Position numbers and translations under genes: made by a program
NCBI RefSeq assembly: GCF_030816015.1
Contig: NZ_JAUSXN010000001.1
Coordinates: 310,001 to 374,000, forward strand
DNA from: Pedobacter sp. W3I1
GTDB lineage: Bacteria > Bacteroidota > Bacteroidia > Sphingobacteriales > Sphingobacteriaceae
Direction of reading: 5' to 3'
DNA: 64,000 nucleotides
Part shown: piece after piece, positions 16,443 through 26,700 of the stretch
Numbering within the stretch: the stretch's first letter is position 1
Layout: every line of letters begins with the position of its first letter
Notes under the pieces: generated by a model
Seen by the model: only the letters and a program-made list of their open reading frames with translations
Databases searched by the model: none
What the model was told of the DNA's origin: nothing

Positions 16443-17204
16443 TTATTGAACGAGTGAACCCATAATCATTTCTGATCCGTCTTCTTCGTAAATAGTATTT
16501 CCTGCTGCCTTTTGCTCGTTTAAATACCGTTGCATAAACTTACCATAGGCAGTAATTTCGGCAATTGAAACACTTGTATCCAGGTATGATGGCTCTACAT
16601 TTAATACCTGAGCCAGCAAACTCAGTTTTTTCCGTGTAAAAACACCTAAGTAGCCGTCTGTCCATCTTCCAGGTTTCTTCACAATATCATTTAAGAACCA
16701 CCTGTACCTGATAAAACTTAATCGTTGCCCTGTGGTCGCGTTAATTAATTTATCCACCATCTCTGTACTAAAGTTTTCATTTGCCACGAGCTTAAAAAAC
16801 AGTGTGTAATTCTGTGCTTGCAGGTCAGCTGTACGATGGAATTTTATTTTAACGGTATCCTGAAGTTTATTCTTTTTGATACTGAATGTTTGAGGCAACG
16901 CATCAAAATGTTTTCCGGGTATTGCTGTTGAAACCGGATCAATTACCAGTTTATAAGAACGATCCTGATCACTTACTGCACCCGTAATTTTGATGATCAT
17001 ATTCACAACTGAATCTGTATTTTTTGCCAAGGAAAAAGACATTACAGTGGAATCTCTTATTACCTCACCATTAAAGGCGGGTAATCGGCCAGCCTCATTA
17101 AAATAGATATTGTTCTGACCGGTATAGGTATCAAGATTTTTTTTACAGGCATTTGCCAATATCATTACGAGTAAACCTGCTGTATAGAGTTTAATTTTCT
17201 TCAT
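16443..17204 (-). CDS. DUF4843 lipoprotein
   Basis: 253 residues with lipoprotein signal MKKIKLYTAGLLVMILANACKKN (Cys about 20). The opening TYTGQNNIYFNEA, the segment DSTVMSFSLAKNTDSVVNMIIKITGAVSDQDRSYKLVIDP and AIPGKHFDALPQTFSIKKNKLQDTVKIKFHRTADL follow the DUF4843 pattern (a Calx-beta-like strand arrangement). This family almost always follows SusD in Bacteroidota loci; here it lies 16 nt after SusD and 22 nt before the PKD-like lipoprotein. Molecular role unknown; probably a surface lipoprotein of the importer complex. Confidence 0.88.
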   Translation of the reverse strand: MKKIKLYTAGLLVMILANACKKNLDTYTGQNNIYFNEAGRLPAFNGEVIRDSTVMSFSLAKNTDSVVNMIIKITGAVSDQDRSYKLVIDPVSTAIPGKHFDALPQTFSIKKNKLQDTVKIKFHRTADLQAQNYTLFFKLVANENFSTEMVDKLINATTGQRLSFIRYRWFLNDIVKKPGRWTDGYLGVFTRKKLSLLAQVLNVEPSYLDTSVSIAEITAYGKFMQRYLNEQKAAGNTIYEEDGSEMIMGSLVQ

Positions 17205-17220
17205 TGGGTTATTTTTTAGG

Positions 17221-18651
17221 TTAGCGATATTGACTTTCCGATAATGGTAATGGTACTACAGGAACAATGGTAATATTTCCACTTCCTGTTCCATTTCCTA
17301 CCGAGGTTACGTTTCTGCGCTTGTAGTAATAAAAGAGTTGTCCCTCTCCAAAAAATTCTTTCTGATATTCTTTTTGTAGTTCAGTGTTAACGTTAGCAGT
17401 AGTGGCGAGGTTAGTTAATCCTCTATTAAACCGCACGATGTTTAATTGATTGATTCCATCAGCAGCTACTGGTTCGCACTCTGCTGCGATATAATACATC
17501 TCGCTTATTTTCAAAAGCGACACGGTAAACCTAAATGTTTTGGCCTTATCCACAACATCAGCATATTTATAAAAGGTTCTGTAGCTTTTTATACCTGTAG
17601 AAGGTATCTGCCAATTTAAATTGTATCGGTAATCACTTTCGTTTGATTCGAAAACAGTTGTTAATCTAGTGGCTGCAGGTGCTAAAATGTTCGCATCGGT
17701 GACTGATGGATCAAATATAGTAAGGTAGCTATTATACAATTGCGTGTTCATTACACCAAAAATCATTTCCGAAGTAAATACACGATCAGGATTTACTTTC
17801 TCACTTAAGGCATTTGTGGTAGTAGTCCACTTAAATTTATCAGCCTGTTGAATCACTAATTTTGCGGCAGCAAGAGCCGACACTTTATCACCACGATATA
17901 AGTAAACTCTTGCCAACAAACCCTTTACGGCATAATAATTTAAACGGTAGTTTCTCCCATTATTTACAAAATCTACATCTCCGTTTAATGGCGGCGGATT
18001 AACCCCAAGCGTAATTATGACATCATTTTTAAGCAACGCATCTGCACTTAAAAGATCACTCAAAACCTTTTGCATCACCTGATTTGCAGGCAAGAGCGGG
18101 TTAATTTTCGATTGACTGTTTTCATAATATGGGATTGATTGTTTGGTTGAATCGACCGAATTGTATTTTGGTCCATAAAGGCGCAAAAGATCAAAATGTA
18201 AAAACGCTCTCATAGCCAGGGCCTCACCTTTGTAAAGAGACTCTGTTTTCTCATCCAATACACCTTTATATTTCTCCAGATTTTCTAAAAAACTATTGAT
18301 GTTTAAAATATTTGAATAAGCCTGTGTCCAAATAGCATCAAACTTGGTGGATGCAGGTTTATCTGCATACGCGTAAGTGGCAATTTTATACAGGTTATGT
18401 GTTGATGAAACGTTATATCGCTGGGCCAAAACCTCCACAGTAGAGAGTGTAAGATTTTCTCCATATAAATCTGCTTTTGCCAGATTAATGTATAAACCGT
18501 TTAAAGCTGTATTAATTCCGTTTTTGTTAGAAAATACCTGTGTTTCCAAAACCTTATCTTCGGGCTGAACATTAAGAAACTTTTTACAGCCCCCAAACAA
18601 CAGAGACAGTACAACTGCTGTAATAAATAATTTTATATAATTCTTTTTCAT
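17221..18651 (-). CDS. SusD/RagB nutrient-binding outer-membrane lipoprotein
   Basis: 476 residues with lipoprotein signal ending LLFGGCKKFLNVQPED (Cys about 22), the typical SusD start. TPR-like helices follow: ANLYLNLA-type IALNGLYINLAKADLYG, EALAMRAFLHFDLLRLYGPKY and YYAVKGLLARVYLYRGDKVSAL. The end (ISEMYYIAAECEP...LNIVRFNRGLTNL...YQKEFFGEGQLFYYYKRRN) matches the SusD C-terminal domain. It is somewhat short for the family but complete. It forms the lid of the SusC barrel and determines substrate capture. It lies 9 nt after SusC. Sequence alone does not show whether the ligand is peptide or glycan. Confidence 0.95.
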   Translation of the reverse strand: MKKNYIKLFITAVVLSLLFGGCKKFLNVQPEDKVLETQVFSNKNGINTALNGLYINLAKADLYGENLTLSTVEVLAQRYNVSSTHNLYKIATYAYADKPASTKFDAIWTQAYSNILNINSFLENLEKYKGVLDEKTESLYKGEALAMRAFLHFDLLRLYGPKYNSVDSTKQSIPYYENSQSKINPLLPANQVMQKVLSDLLSADALLKNDVIITLGVNPPPLNGDVDFVNNGRNYRLNYYAVKGLLARVYLYRGDKVSALAAAKLVIQQADKFKWTTTTNALSEKVNPDRVFTSEMIFGVMNTQLYNSYLTIFDPSVTDANILAPAATRLTTVFESNESDYRYNLNWQIPSTGIKSYRTFYKYADVVDKAKTFRFTVSLLKISEMYYIAAECEPVAADGINQLNIVRFNRGLTNLATTANVNTELQKEYQKEFFGEGQLFYYYKRRNVTSVGNGTGSGNITIVPVVPLPLSESQYR

Positions 18652-18660
18652 CTGTATTAA

Positions 18661-21600
18661 TTAAAATGAAGCCCTGAAACTCAATGCAACTGTTCTGGCA
18701 AAAGGATAGTCAATGCCCCGCTCACGCCTAACTGTCGATGCAGTAAAAATATCGTTCGCCATTGCATTGATATTGAAAGACCGCATGCCCAGTTTTTTTA
18801 CCCAAAGCTTATTATCGAAGGTATAGCCGATATTGATCGCCTCACCTGATATTGTATTTTCTTTTTGGACAAATCTTGAAGAAATTGGTGTAGTAGAGGT
18901 TTGTGAAATAGACTTAAACTGCGCCACGTCACCTGGTTTTTGCCACCTGTCGTAAAGTGCCCTTTTATCCTGATTGAGGGTGATGCTGGTAAAGCTGATG
19001 TTTTCAACTTTTTCAAATAACGCAGAATTGAATATGTCGCCCCCGAGTTTATACCTGATGTTAATACCAAAGTTAAACCCCTTAAACATGAGGTTTGTGG
19101 TAAATACGCCTTCAACTGTTGGCGTTGTATTTCCAACAGGCGATATATTTGCTGCACTGTAATCAAACGAGTACTGTCCGCTCGGGGTTAAAAAAACCTC
19201 TCTTCCGGTTGCAGGATCGATACCTAGAGATTTTGCCGCCCAAATGGTTTCGGCACTATAGCCATCGGTAAATCTTAATGTCGATTTGTCCAGTTCCTGT
19301 TGTTTATTTAAGGAGTTTAAGGTGTTTCCAAAGCCAGCATACTTACTCTTGTACATTGATCCGGTTAAACCAAGCATTAATACTACTCTTCTTGCAGGAT
19401 TATAAATTGGTGAGTAGTTTAATTTGGCTTCTAAACCATTATAAGTTAACGTACCTGCATTTAAAGGATAGTTAAATACACCCGTAGAAGATGGCAGATC
19501 GACAGCCACCACCAATGGATCTGTTTTTTTATGATAAGCATTAATATAACCTGTAAGTCTATTGCCAAAAAGCACAAAATCTACACCGGCACTAATATGT
19601 GTTGTTTTTTGTGGCGCCAGGTCAGGATTTCCAAGTGTAGTTAAGCCTATACCCTGCCCGAATTGATTGTAATTACTATTACTGTTATAGTTATAAACCG
19701 ATACAGATGTTACGCTCCCATAATTCTGATTGCCTGTAACGCCAATATTCCCAAAAAGCTTTAATCTGTTTATCAAGCTTTTTCCTTTAAAGAATGCTTC
19801 ATTATGGACATTCCAACCCAATCCAAAGGAATAATATGGTGAAAATTGCTTATTCGTTCCAAAGGCGGTAGAACCATCCAGACGATAGGATGCATCAGCC
19901 AAGAATCTATTATCAAAGGCATAATTCGCAGAAAACGTTCCATTTAATGTTCTGTAAACACTGGAAGTGGCTTCGGGATAAGTATTTTCTGAATAGCCAT
20001 AGGCAAACCGCGGATTACCGTTGCTTCCGGCAGGAAAACCTTCTAATAATGTGGAGTAACTACTATTCGAATTTTCATTAACCGATGCCCTGAAGTTTGC
20101 ATTCAAAATATGTTTTTCGGCAAATGTTTTATAATACGTAAGCAATACATTTGCCTGGTAAGATAAATTACTTAAATGACCATCGCCATAGGTTCCTTTT
20201 CTCAATAAGGTAACATCTTCAAATTCACTGCTTTCTGGGGCCCTGAATTTTTTGGAGTTTGTATTTCCCTTTGTAATCTGAACAGCTCCGTTTAATCTCA
20301 AATCTTTTGTCAAATCATAATTCAGATTAAGATTGTTCTGAATTTCTAAATTTTTTGTATTGTCATATTGCGGTAGCGTACCATTGTATAATGGATTCCG
20401 AACCTTAATCACCGTTCCGTTCGATTGCCTAGTAACTTCCAGATATCGATTGGTATAGTTTTTTTCGAAGTAAGGATTAGCATTAACATAATCAGCAAAA
20501 GAACCGTAAGGTGAGTTGTCTGCAGAATAGCCCCTGATGTAGGTAACATTATTAATATTCAGTTTATTTTTTCGGTAAGTAAGATTAATACTTCCGCTGT
20601 AGCTATCTCTTCCCGAACCTTTCATGGCGCCGGTTTGAGACTTATAATTCATTCCGAGACCGTAAGTGAAGGTATTATCACCACCCTGAGCAAAAACAGA
20701 TGAGTTGTTGGTATAACCTGTTTGTATCGGTTCGCTTAACCAGTAGCTATCAACGCCTTTTTTTACGGCAGCAAGGTGAGTGTTGTAGAGCTCATCTAAA
20801 AAAACTTGTTGCGTTGGGGTATCTGATGAAGTATATCTGCCTGATAATCTTTCAAATTCCAGTTTTTCAGTTGCATTCATCATATTATACCCGGATAAAT
20901 CAGGGCTTTCTACCCTAAAATCGTTTGAATATGTAAACTGAAGTTCTCCTGGCTTTGGCCTGATGGTTTCGATAACCACAACGCCATTTGATGCTCTTGC
21001 ACCATATAATGCCGTTGAAGCAGCATCCTTCAAAATGGTAACAGACCCCACCCTGTTCATATCCAAATCTACAATGGTCTGCAAACTGGATTCAAAACCA
21101 TCTAAAATAAATAGTGGCTGATTTGGATCACCACCAAACTGATCTTTTAAACTAGCACTTGGCACGCTACTTTTCCCCCTAACCTCTATAACCGGTAAAA
21201 CATTGGGATTAGAGCCTGCCAGGTTATTTTCCATTAATAAAAATGAAGGATCTAAAGTTCTTAAGCTCTGAATGATGTTATTATTTCCAACCATTTTTAA
21301 CGCATCACCAGAAAATGTGGCTGTACTTCCAGTAAAGGTGTTTTTATTTCTGGTGATACCTGTACCCGTTACAATTACTTCTTTATCCAAGCTGGTACTA
21401 CTTTCTTTCAAGAGTACCGAAAGCGAAAAAGTGCCGCCATCTTTAACTATTCCTCTAATGGTTTTAGATTCGTAACCTATAAAATTGATGGTGAATTGAT
21501 AACTTCCTGCAGCTAGTCGCGGAAAACTAAACACACCATTCCTATCAGAAGAAGTGCTTGTTTTAACTCCCGTTTGCACATGCCGGGCAATAATTGTTGC

Positions 21601-21741
21601 GCCTACAATGGTTTCTTTTGCATCTTTAACCACCCCTTTAACTGCTGGCGTTTGCGCGTAAGCGCTAAATCCATGGTAAAGGCAAAGCAGTAGCAGGAAG
21701 ACACGTTTTGGAACGTTCCTTTTAGTAAAAATTTTAATCAT
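18661..21741 (-). CDS. SusC/RagA TonB-dependent outer-membrane importer
   Basis: 1026 residues. After the signal peptide (VFLLLLCLYHGFSAYAQ), a carboxypeptidase-regulatory-like domain begins at once (AVKGVVKDAKETIVGATIIA...GVFSFPRLAAGSYQFTINFIGYE). The plug domain follows (LDKEVIVTGTGI...VTILKDAASTALYGARASNGVVVIETIRPKPG, the SusC signature), then the 22-strand barrel ending FARTVALSFRASF. There is no STN secretin/TonB N-terminal domain and no room for one before the FecR stop. This is unusual for a receptor behind a sigma/FecR pair, since STN normally passes the signal to FecR. It lies 41 nt after FecR and heads the importer genes. Confidence 0.95.
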   Translation of the reverse strand: MIKIFTKRNVPKRVFLLLLCLYHGFSAYAQTPAVKGVVKDAKETIVGATIIARHVQTGVKTSTSSDRNGVFSFPRLAAGSYQFTINFIGYESKTIRGIVKDGGTFSLSVLLKESSTSLDKEVIVTGTGITRNKNTFTGSTATFSGDALKMVGNNNIIQSLRTLDPSFLLMENNLAGSNPNVLPVIEVRGKSSVPSASLKDQFGGDPNQPLFILDGFESSLQTIVDLDMNRVGSVTILKDAASTALYGARASNGVVVIETIRPKPGELQFTYSNDFRVESPDLSGYNMMNATEKLEFERLSGRYTSSDTPTQQVFLDELYNTHLAAVKKGVDSYWLSEPIQTGYTNNSSVFAQGGDNTFTYGLGMNYKSQTGAMKGSGRDSYSGSINLTYRKNKLNINNVTYIRGYSADNSPYGSFADYVNANPYFEKNYTNRYLEVTRQSNGTVIKVRNPLYNGTLPQYDNTKNLEIQNNLNLNYDLTKDLRLNGAVQITKGNTNSKKFRAPESSEFEDVTLLRKGTYGDGHLSNLSYQANVLLTYYKTFAEKHILNANFRASVNENSNSSYSTLLEGFPAGSNGNPRFAYGYSENTYPEATSSVYRTLNGTFSANYAFDNRFLADASYRLDGSTAFGTNKQFSPYYSFGLGWNVHNEAFFKGKSLINRLKLFGNIGVTGNQNYGSVTSVSVYNYNSNSNYNQFGQGIGLTTLGNPDLAPQKTTHISAGVDFVLFGNRLTGYINAYHKKTDPLVVAVDLPSSTGVFNYPLNAGTLTYNGLEAKLNYSPIYNPARRVVLMLGLTGSMYKSKYAGFGNTLNSLNKQQELDKSTLRFTDGYSAETIWAAKSLGIDPATGREVFLTPSGQYSFDYSAANISPVGNTTPTVEGVFTTNLMFKGFNFGINIRYKLGGDIFNSALFEKVENISFTSITLNQDKRALYDRWQKPGDVAQFKSISQTSTTPISSRFVQKENTISGEAINIGYTFDNKLWVKKLGMRSFNINAMANDIFTASTVRRERGIDYPFARTVALSFRASF

Positions 21742-21782
21742 GAAGTTAGTTAGTTTGGTCTAGTTGTGTTTAGGGTTTTTGT

Positions 21783-22838
21783 TTACTTCTTCTTTATGTT
21801 ATATCCCACCTCTGTTTTTTCTGGGGTCAGGTTATTGAGCGAACAAAGCATATTTAAGAAGGAATCAATGTCGTCGCGTCCGAATTCATATTGTCCTGTA
21901 AATACTTTTTTGTTTAACTGACCTGCAGAATATTTTATTTTAATGTTCAATTTAGTTTCAAGTGCATCAAAAACACCAGCTAATGATTCGTTATCGAAAA
22001 TAATGGCATTTTCGGTAACAATAGCCTTGTTCTGATCTAAAATTTCTAGTTTCTTAGCCGGTAGAATATTAACCTCTTTCACATTTGCAACATAGGTTTG
22101 CATATTTACCGTAAATACTTTCCCTGGCAATAAATAAACGGTTTTAACACCTGCTGATAAGAGTTTTTGCTGGGGTTTAACCACCACCTTTCCCTCGATT
22201 AACCTCACCTTCGTATAAAGGCCCTTTTTAAAAGCAGTTATTTTAAAAATGGTACCTAAAGCAGTAGTAGCGAGGTTATTGGCAAAAACCGTAAAAGGTT
22301 TTGTCTTGTCTTTATGTACCCTGAATAATGCCTGTCCTATCAAAACCACATCTCTCTTTCCTTGGTCAAACGGAAAATAACTTACCTCACTGTTTGGATC
22401 AAGTTCAACAATGGTTCCATCAGGAAGGGTATGAATTTGTTTTGCATTTGAGGTATTAGTTACGAACTTAGCCACCCTTGCAGGCACACCATGTTTAGCT
22501 AAAGCAACAGTAGATTTAGAAACCTGATTACTGTTAAATTTATAAACCACCAATCCTATGGTAGCAATCAATGCTATCGAGGCGGCATAAGCCAAATAAC
22601 GCAAGCGGCGTCTTTTAATTTCTATTCTATCATGGATATGATCCAATACATTTACATAAATCCGTTCTGATACTTCGCCATCAACTTTTTCCTTTGGTTC
22701 AAAATGCGCCCATTCCTCGCTGTTTAAATAAATTTCGCGGTTGTCTCCATCAGCTAAAAATTTACTTACCATGCGCGCTTCTTCGGCAGTACATTGTCCG
22801 GCAAAAAACTTCTCAACAAGCTTTTGGTTGATTTGCAT
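21783..22838 (-). CDS. FecR-type anti-sigma factor
   Basis: 351 residues. The cytoplasmic N-terminal region (about 1-80) has the sequence FFAGQCTAEEARMVSKFLADGDNREIYLNSEEW, the usual anti-sigma start of Bacteroidota FecR proteins. One transmembrane helix follows (YLAYAASIALIATIGLVVYKF, about 84-105). The periplasmic FecR domain includes IHTLPDGTIVELDPNSEVSYFP, RDVVLIGQALFRVHKDKTKPFTVFANNLATTALGTIFKI. A DUF4974 C-terminal domain (ESLAGVFDALETKLNIKIKY...DIDSFLNMLCSLNNL) ends it. It should hold the adjacent ECF sigma inactive until the receptor signals. It is 100 nt after the sigma gene. Confidence 0.94.
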   Translation of the reverse strand: MQINQKLVEKFFAGQCTAEEARMVSKFLADGDNREIYLNSEEWAHFEPKEKVDGEVSERIYVNVLDHIHDRIEIKRRRLRYLAYAASIALIATIGLVVYKFNSNQVSKSTVALAKHGVPARVAKFVTNTSNAKQIHTLPDGTIVELDPNSEVSYFPFDQGKRDVVLIGQALFRVHKDKTKPFTVFANNLATTALGTIFKITAFKKGLYTKVRLIEGKVVVKPQQKLLSAGVKTVYLLPGKVFTVNMQTYVANVKEVNILPAKKLEILDQNKAIVTENAIIFDNESLAGVFDALETKLNIKIKYSAGQLNKKVFTGQYEFGRDDIDSFLNMLCSLNNLTPEKTEVGYNIKKK

Positions 22839-22938
22839 AACTACAATACGTTTTTGAAAGCGCTTTACCCCTATGGGGTCGAAATTATTTTGAATAATTC
22901 TTAATTATAGTGCCCATTATGATCAAAAAAGGCAATAA

Positions 22939-23487
22939 TTATTTATTAATAATGGCTGACATGATGATGGCTAAAGAAATAATCGAAGAAAATGCAGCCC
23001 TTAACTGTTTTAATGCTTGCGATATGTGATTTTCGACAGTTTTTGGAGAAATAGAAAGCATTTTTGCAATTTCTTTATAAGAATAACCCTCTACTTTACT
23101 CAATTTGAATACTTTTTTCCTAACGGGAGCCATTTTTTCGATAGCCTGCTCAAGTGCATAGTGCATTTCTGGTTGATCAGCTTCATTCTGAAAGGCATAA
23201 TCATTTTCTACTACCGTTAAATGCTTTTTGCCAACAGCTTCTTTCCTTAACTGATCGATAAGGATAGTACCCGCAATGCGGAAAATCTGAGCTGATAAAC
23301 TATATTCCGAAGAAAGATTTGCCCTCTTTTCCCAAAGCCTGATAAAAGTAAGCTGCACCACCTCTTCTGCCATGTACACTGAACCTGTTTTTTTCAGTAC
23401 ATAGGCGTAAAGTTTTTGGTTGAACAAACGGTAAACGGTTTGAAAAGTTTGTAAACAACCCGACACTAAATCAGCAACATAGTCCAT
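22939..23487 (-). CDS. ECF RNA polymerase sigma factor
   Basis: 182 residues of the sigma-70 family ECF type seen with FecR in Bacteroidota. Region 2 is at about 17-80 (FQTVYRLFNQKLYAYVLKKTGSVYMAEEVVQLTFIRLWEKR...FRIAGTILIDQLRK). Region 4 is at about 110-165 (ALEQAIEKMAPVRKKVFKLSKVEGYSYKEIAKMLSISPKTVENHISQALKQLR). It begins the long minus-strand locus and probably directs transcription of SusC onward and possibly itself. A candidate housekeeping promoter lies at 23552-23559. Confidence 0.95.
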   Translation of the reverse strand: MDYVADLVSGCLQTFQTVYRLFNQKLYAYVLKKTGSVYMAEEVVQLTFIRLWEKRANLSSEYSLSAQIFRIAGTILIDQLRKEAVGKKHLTVVENDYAFQNEADQPEMHYALEQAIEKMAPVRKKVFKLSKVEGYSYKEIAKMLSISPKTVENHISQALKQLRAAFSSIISLAIIMSAIINK

Positions 23488-23796
23488 TAATTGGATTCCT
23501 AAGAGAATAAAAAAGAGTGATTTTGTTTGTTATTCGGAGCGGATGATAGGCCAAAGATATTTTTTCAAAAAATAAGAATCAATACCATATTGATTTTTTA
23601 ACGGTTTTTCATGCGAAAACAAGCTTCTTAAATTAAATCAAACGTTTGTCTTATTTTCACAAAAATCTCCATTTCCAATCAATTTGGAAGAAAAAGCTGC
23701 AAATAATGAAAATTGATAACCAATTTGTAATAAACACGTTATCCTAATATCAGATTTCTTTCAATTGATTAGAACTATTTTTACATTTACAGTGAT
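23488..23796. other. Divergent intergenic region, sigma gene / DUF4175 gene
   Basis: 309 bp of very AT-rich sequence between two divergent start codons. On the minus strand it holds a TATCTTTG box (23552-23559). On the plus strand only a weak TACATTTA lies near the DUF4175 start. No open frame, hairpin with T-tail or long repeat was seen. Confidence 0.6.
23552..23559 (-). promoter_or_regulatory. Candidate -7 box for the ECF sigma gene
   Basis: CAAAGATA on the plus strand reads TATCTTTG on the minus strand, a full match to the Bacteroidota TAnnTTTG -7 element. An ATTG about 20 bp upstream (23580-23583) may be the -33 element. It would give a leader of roughly 55-60 nt. Confidence 0.45.
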
Positions 23797-26700
23797 ATGG
23801 TGAGCAATAACTACAGTGATTTATTACGGAAGATAGATGAGTTTATCCGCAAATTTTACCTGAATAAAATTTTGCGTGGAAGTATTTATGCCGCTGCCAT
23901 ACTTTTGGGCCTATATCTTGTTGTTTTTTTGAGTCTTTATTACCTCAATCCAACTGCTGGTTTTAAAACCTTAGTATTTTTTGCCTATTTACTTGTCGGG
24001 ACCTTACTTGTTGGCTTTCTGATCATCAAACCATTGCTTTCGATGCTCAAATTGGGCAAACACCTTACTTTCGACGAAGCATCGGTTATCATTGGAAATC
24101 ACTTTTCCGATATTAAGGATAAATTATTGAATACCTTACAACTTCATCATTTATCTGAAAATCATCCTGAAAACAACCACCTTATTCTTGCCAGTATCGA
24201 TCAAAAAATATTGGAGCTTAAACCCGTTCCGTTTTACACCGCTGTTAGCATTAACGATAACCGGAAATATTTAAAATATCTTTTTGTTCCACTTTCTATC
24301 ATTTTACTTATAGCCATTATTGCCCCTACGATTTTACGCGAGGGCACAAATAGTTTTTTTAAGTATGATGAGTATATTTCTCCAAAAGCCCCGTTCAGCT
24401 TTACTGTTTTAAATAAAAGTTTAACGGTTACACAAGGTGATGATTTAACCTTAAACGTTAAACTAGCCGGTGATGAATTACCTGCCGAAATTTATGTTGA
24501 AGACGGAAAAAACACCTATAAACTCGAAAAAGAGAATATCAGTAAGTTTAATTACAGCATCAAAAATATACAGAACGATAAAAAACTGGTTTTTAAAGGT
24601 GGTGGTTTTAGTTCAGCTGTGTTTACGGTTTCCGTTAAGCCACGTCCTGAACTACTAAATGCAACCGCAACTTTAAATTACCCCGCTTATCTGGGCAAAA
24701 AACAGGAATTGATTGCTAATGTTGGCGATATGTTCCTACCTGAAGGCACAAAAGTTACCTGGAACTTTAAAACCGGCCAGAGCAGTTCACTGCTGTTTAT
24801 TTTAAATGGAACCGAAAATGTTTTAAAAGTTGAGGATAATGAATCGGCCTTTAATGCAACCATCAGGAATAATTCAAAATATAGTATCACGCCTAAAAAC
24901 CAATACGTAACAATCAGGGATTCGCTTTCACACCAAATTACCGTTGTTAAAGATCAAGCGCCGGGTATAAGCGTTGAAGAAAAGCCCGACTCTGTGAGTA
25001 ATAAAGCCTTATATTTTAGTGGACATGTAACTGATGATTACGGATTTAGCCGTTTAAGTTTTAAGTATAACATCAAAGAAAACAACCGCATTGTGGGTAC
25101 GGTTGCCAAGAATATTGCCATTAAAAGCAATGCGACTGAAAATAGCTTTTTCTATTTCTGGGATTTAAAAACTGCTGCTGCCAAACCTGGTCAGGAAATT
25201 GAATATTATTTTGAAGTAGCTGATAACGATGGCGTAAATGGCGCAAAGGTTACCCGATCGGAAATGAAAACCTTTAAACAACCTACAAAAAAAGAAACCG
25301 CCGAACAGGTAAATGCAAGCAACCAGGCTTTAAAACAGAAAATGCAATCGGCCATCCGTTTGGCCAATACCATCGAAAAAGAAAGTAAAAAAGTAGCCGA
25401 AAGCCTCATCGATAAAAAACAGATTTCTTTCGAAGATAAAAAACAGATTGAAGCCCTTTTAGACAAACAAAAACAGCTGGATGAAGCCGTAAAAGAAATT
25501 AAAGAGCAGAACGATAAAAATATTCAGCAACAGGAAGACCAAAAGCAAACTGAAGAGCTGCTGGAAAAACAAAAGCAGATTAAAGACCTGTTTGATAATG
25601 TGCTGGATGAGAAAACAAAAGAGCTTTTGCAAAAGCTGCAAAACCTGATGAATGAGAAAAATAAGGACCAAACGCAGAATGAACTATCAAAAATGCAACT
25701 GGACAATAAAACCCTTAAAAATGAACTCGACAGGATTTTAGAACTTTACAAACAGTTAGAGTTTGAACAAAACCTTCAAACTGATATAGACCGGCTTAAC
25801 GAATTGGCTAAAGAGCAGAAGGAACTTGCTGAGCAAACCAAAGATAAAAAGCAGGATAACGAGTCGTTGAAGCAAAAACAGGATGCACTGAACAAGGAGA
25901 TGAAAGACCTGAAAGACGATCTGAAAAAGCTGGAAGAAAAAAATCAATCGCTTGAAAGGCCAAATCCTTTCGAAAACCCTGAAAAAGACGTTCAGGATAT
26001 ACAAAAAGAACAACAGGAGAGTAAAGATGCTTTAGATAAAAAGGATTCGAAAAATGCAAGCCAGAAACAGCAAAAGGCTGGGGAACAGATGGAAAAGTTA
26101 TCGAAAAAAATGAGCGATATGCAGCAACAGGGTGAAGAAATGGAAAACAACCTGAATGCCAAAGAGTTGCGTCGCCTATTAGAAAACCTTTTGACTACCT
26201 CTTTTGATCAGGAAAAAGTAATGCTCGCCTTAAAGAAAATGACCGCGGCCGATCCATCTTATACCAGCAATGTTCAAAAACAGCGGAGCATTAAAGATAA
26301 CCTTAAAACCATTGCCGATAGCTTGTACAGTTTAAGCAAACGTGTTCCGCAGATAGAATCGACGGTGAATGAGGAAATGAACAAGATTAATTTCAACCTG
26401 GATAAGAGTTTAGAAAGTTTGGGTGATAGAAGAACGCCTGAGGCTAACCGTTTTCAGCAGTTTACCATGACTTCTATTAATAATCTAACCCTGATGTTGA
26501 GTGAGGCCTTAAGTCAGTTGCAAAATATGCAGAAAAACGGTAAAGGTGGTAGCGGAAAGCAAAAAAAACAGGGAATGAAGCAGCTTTCACAGATGCAGGA
26601 ACAGCTGAACAAAAGCATGCAGAAGGCCCGTGAGCAAATGCAAAAACAGGGAGGCAATCAAGGTACGGTTGGTAAAGGACAAATGAGCCAGGAGTTTGGT

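Noticed and set aside
9585..23487. Calling the SusCD locus a polysaccharide utilisation locus
   Set aside because: It has no glycoside hydrolase, lyase or carbohydrate esterase; the only GH16 gene lies beyond a terminator.
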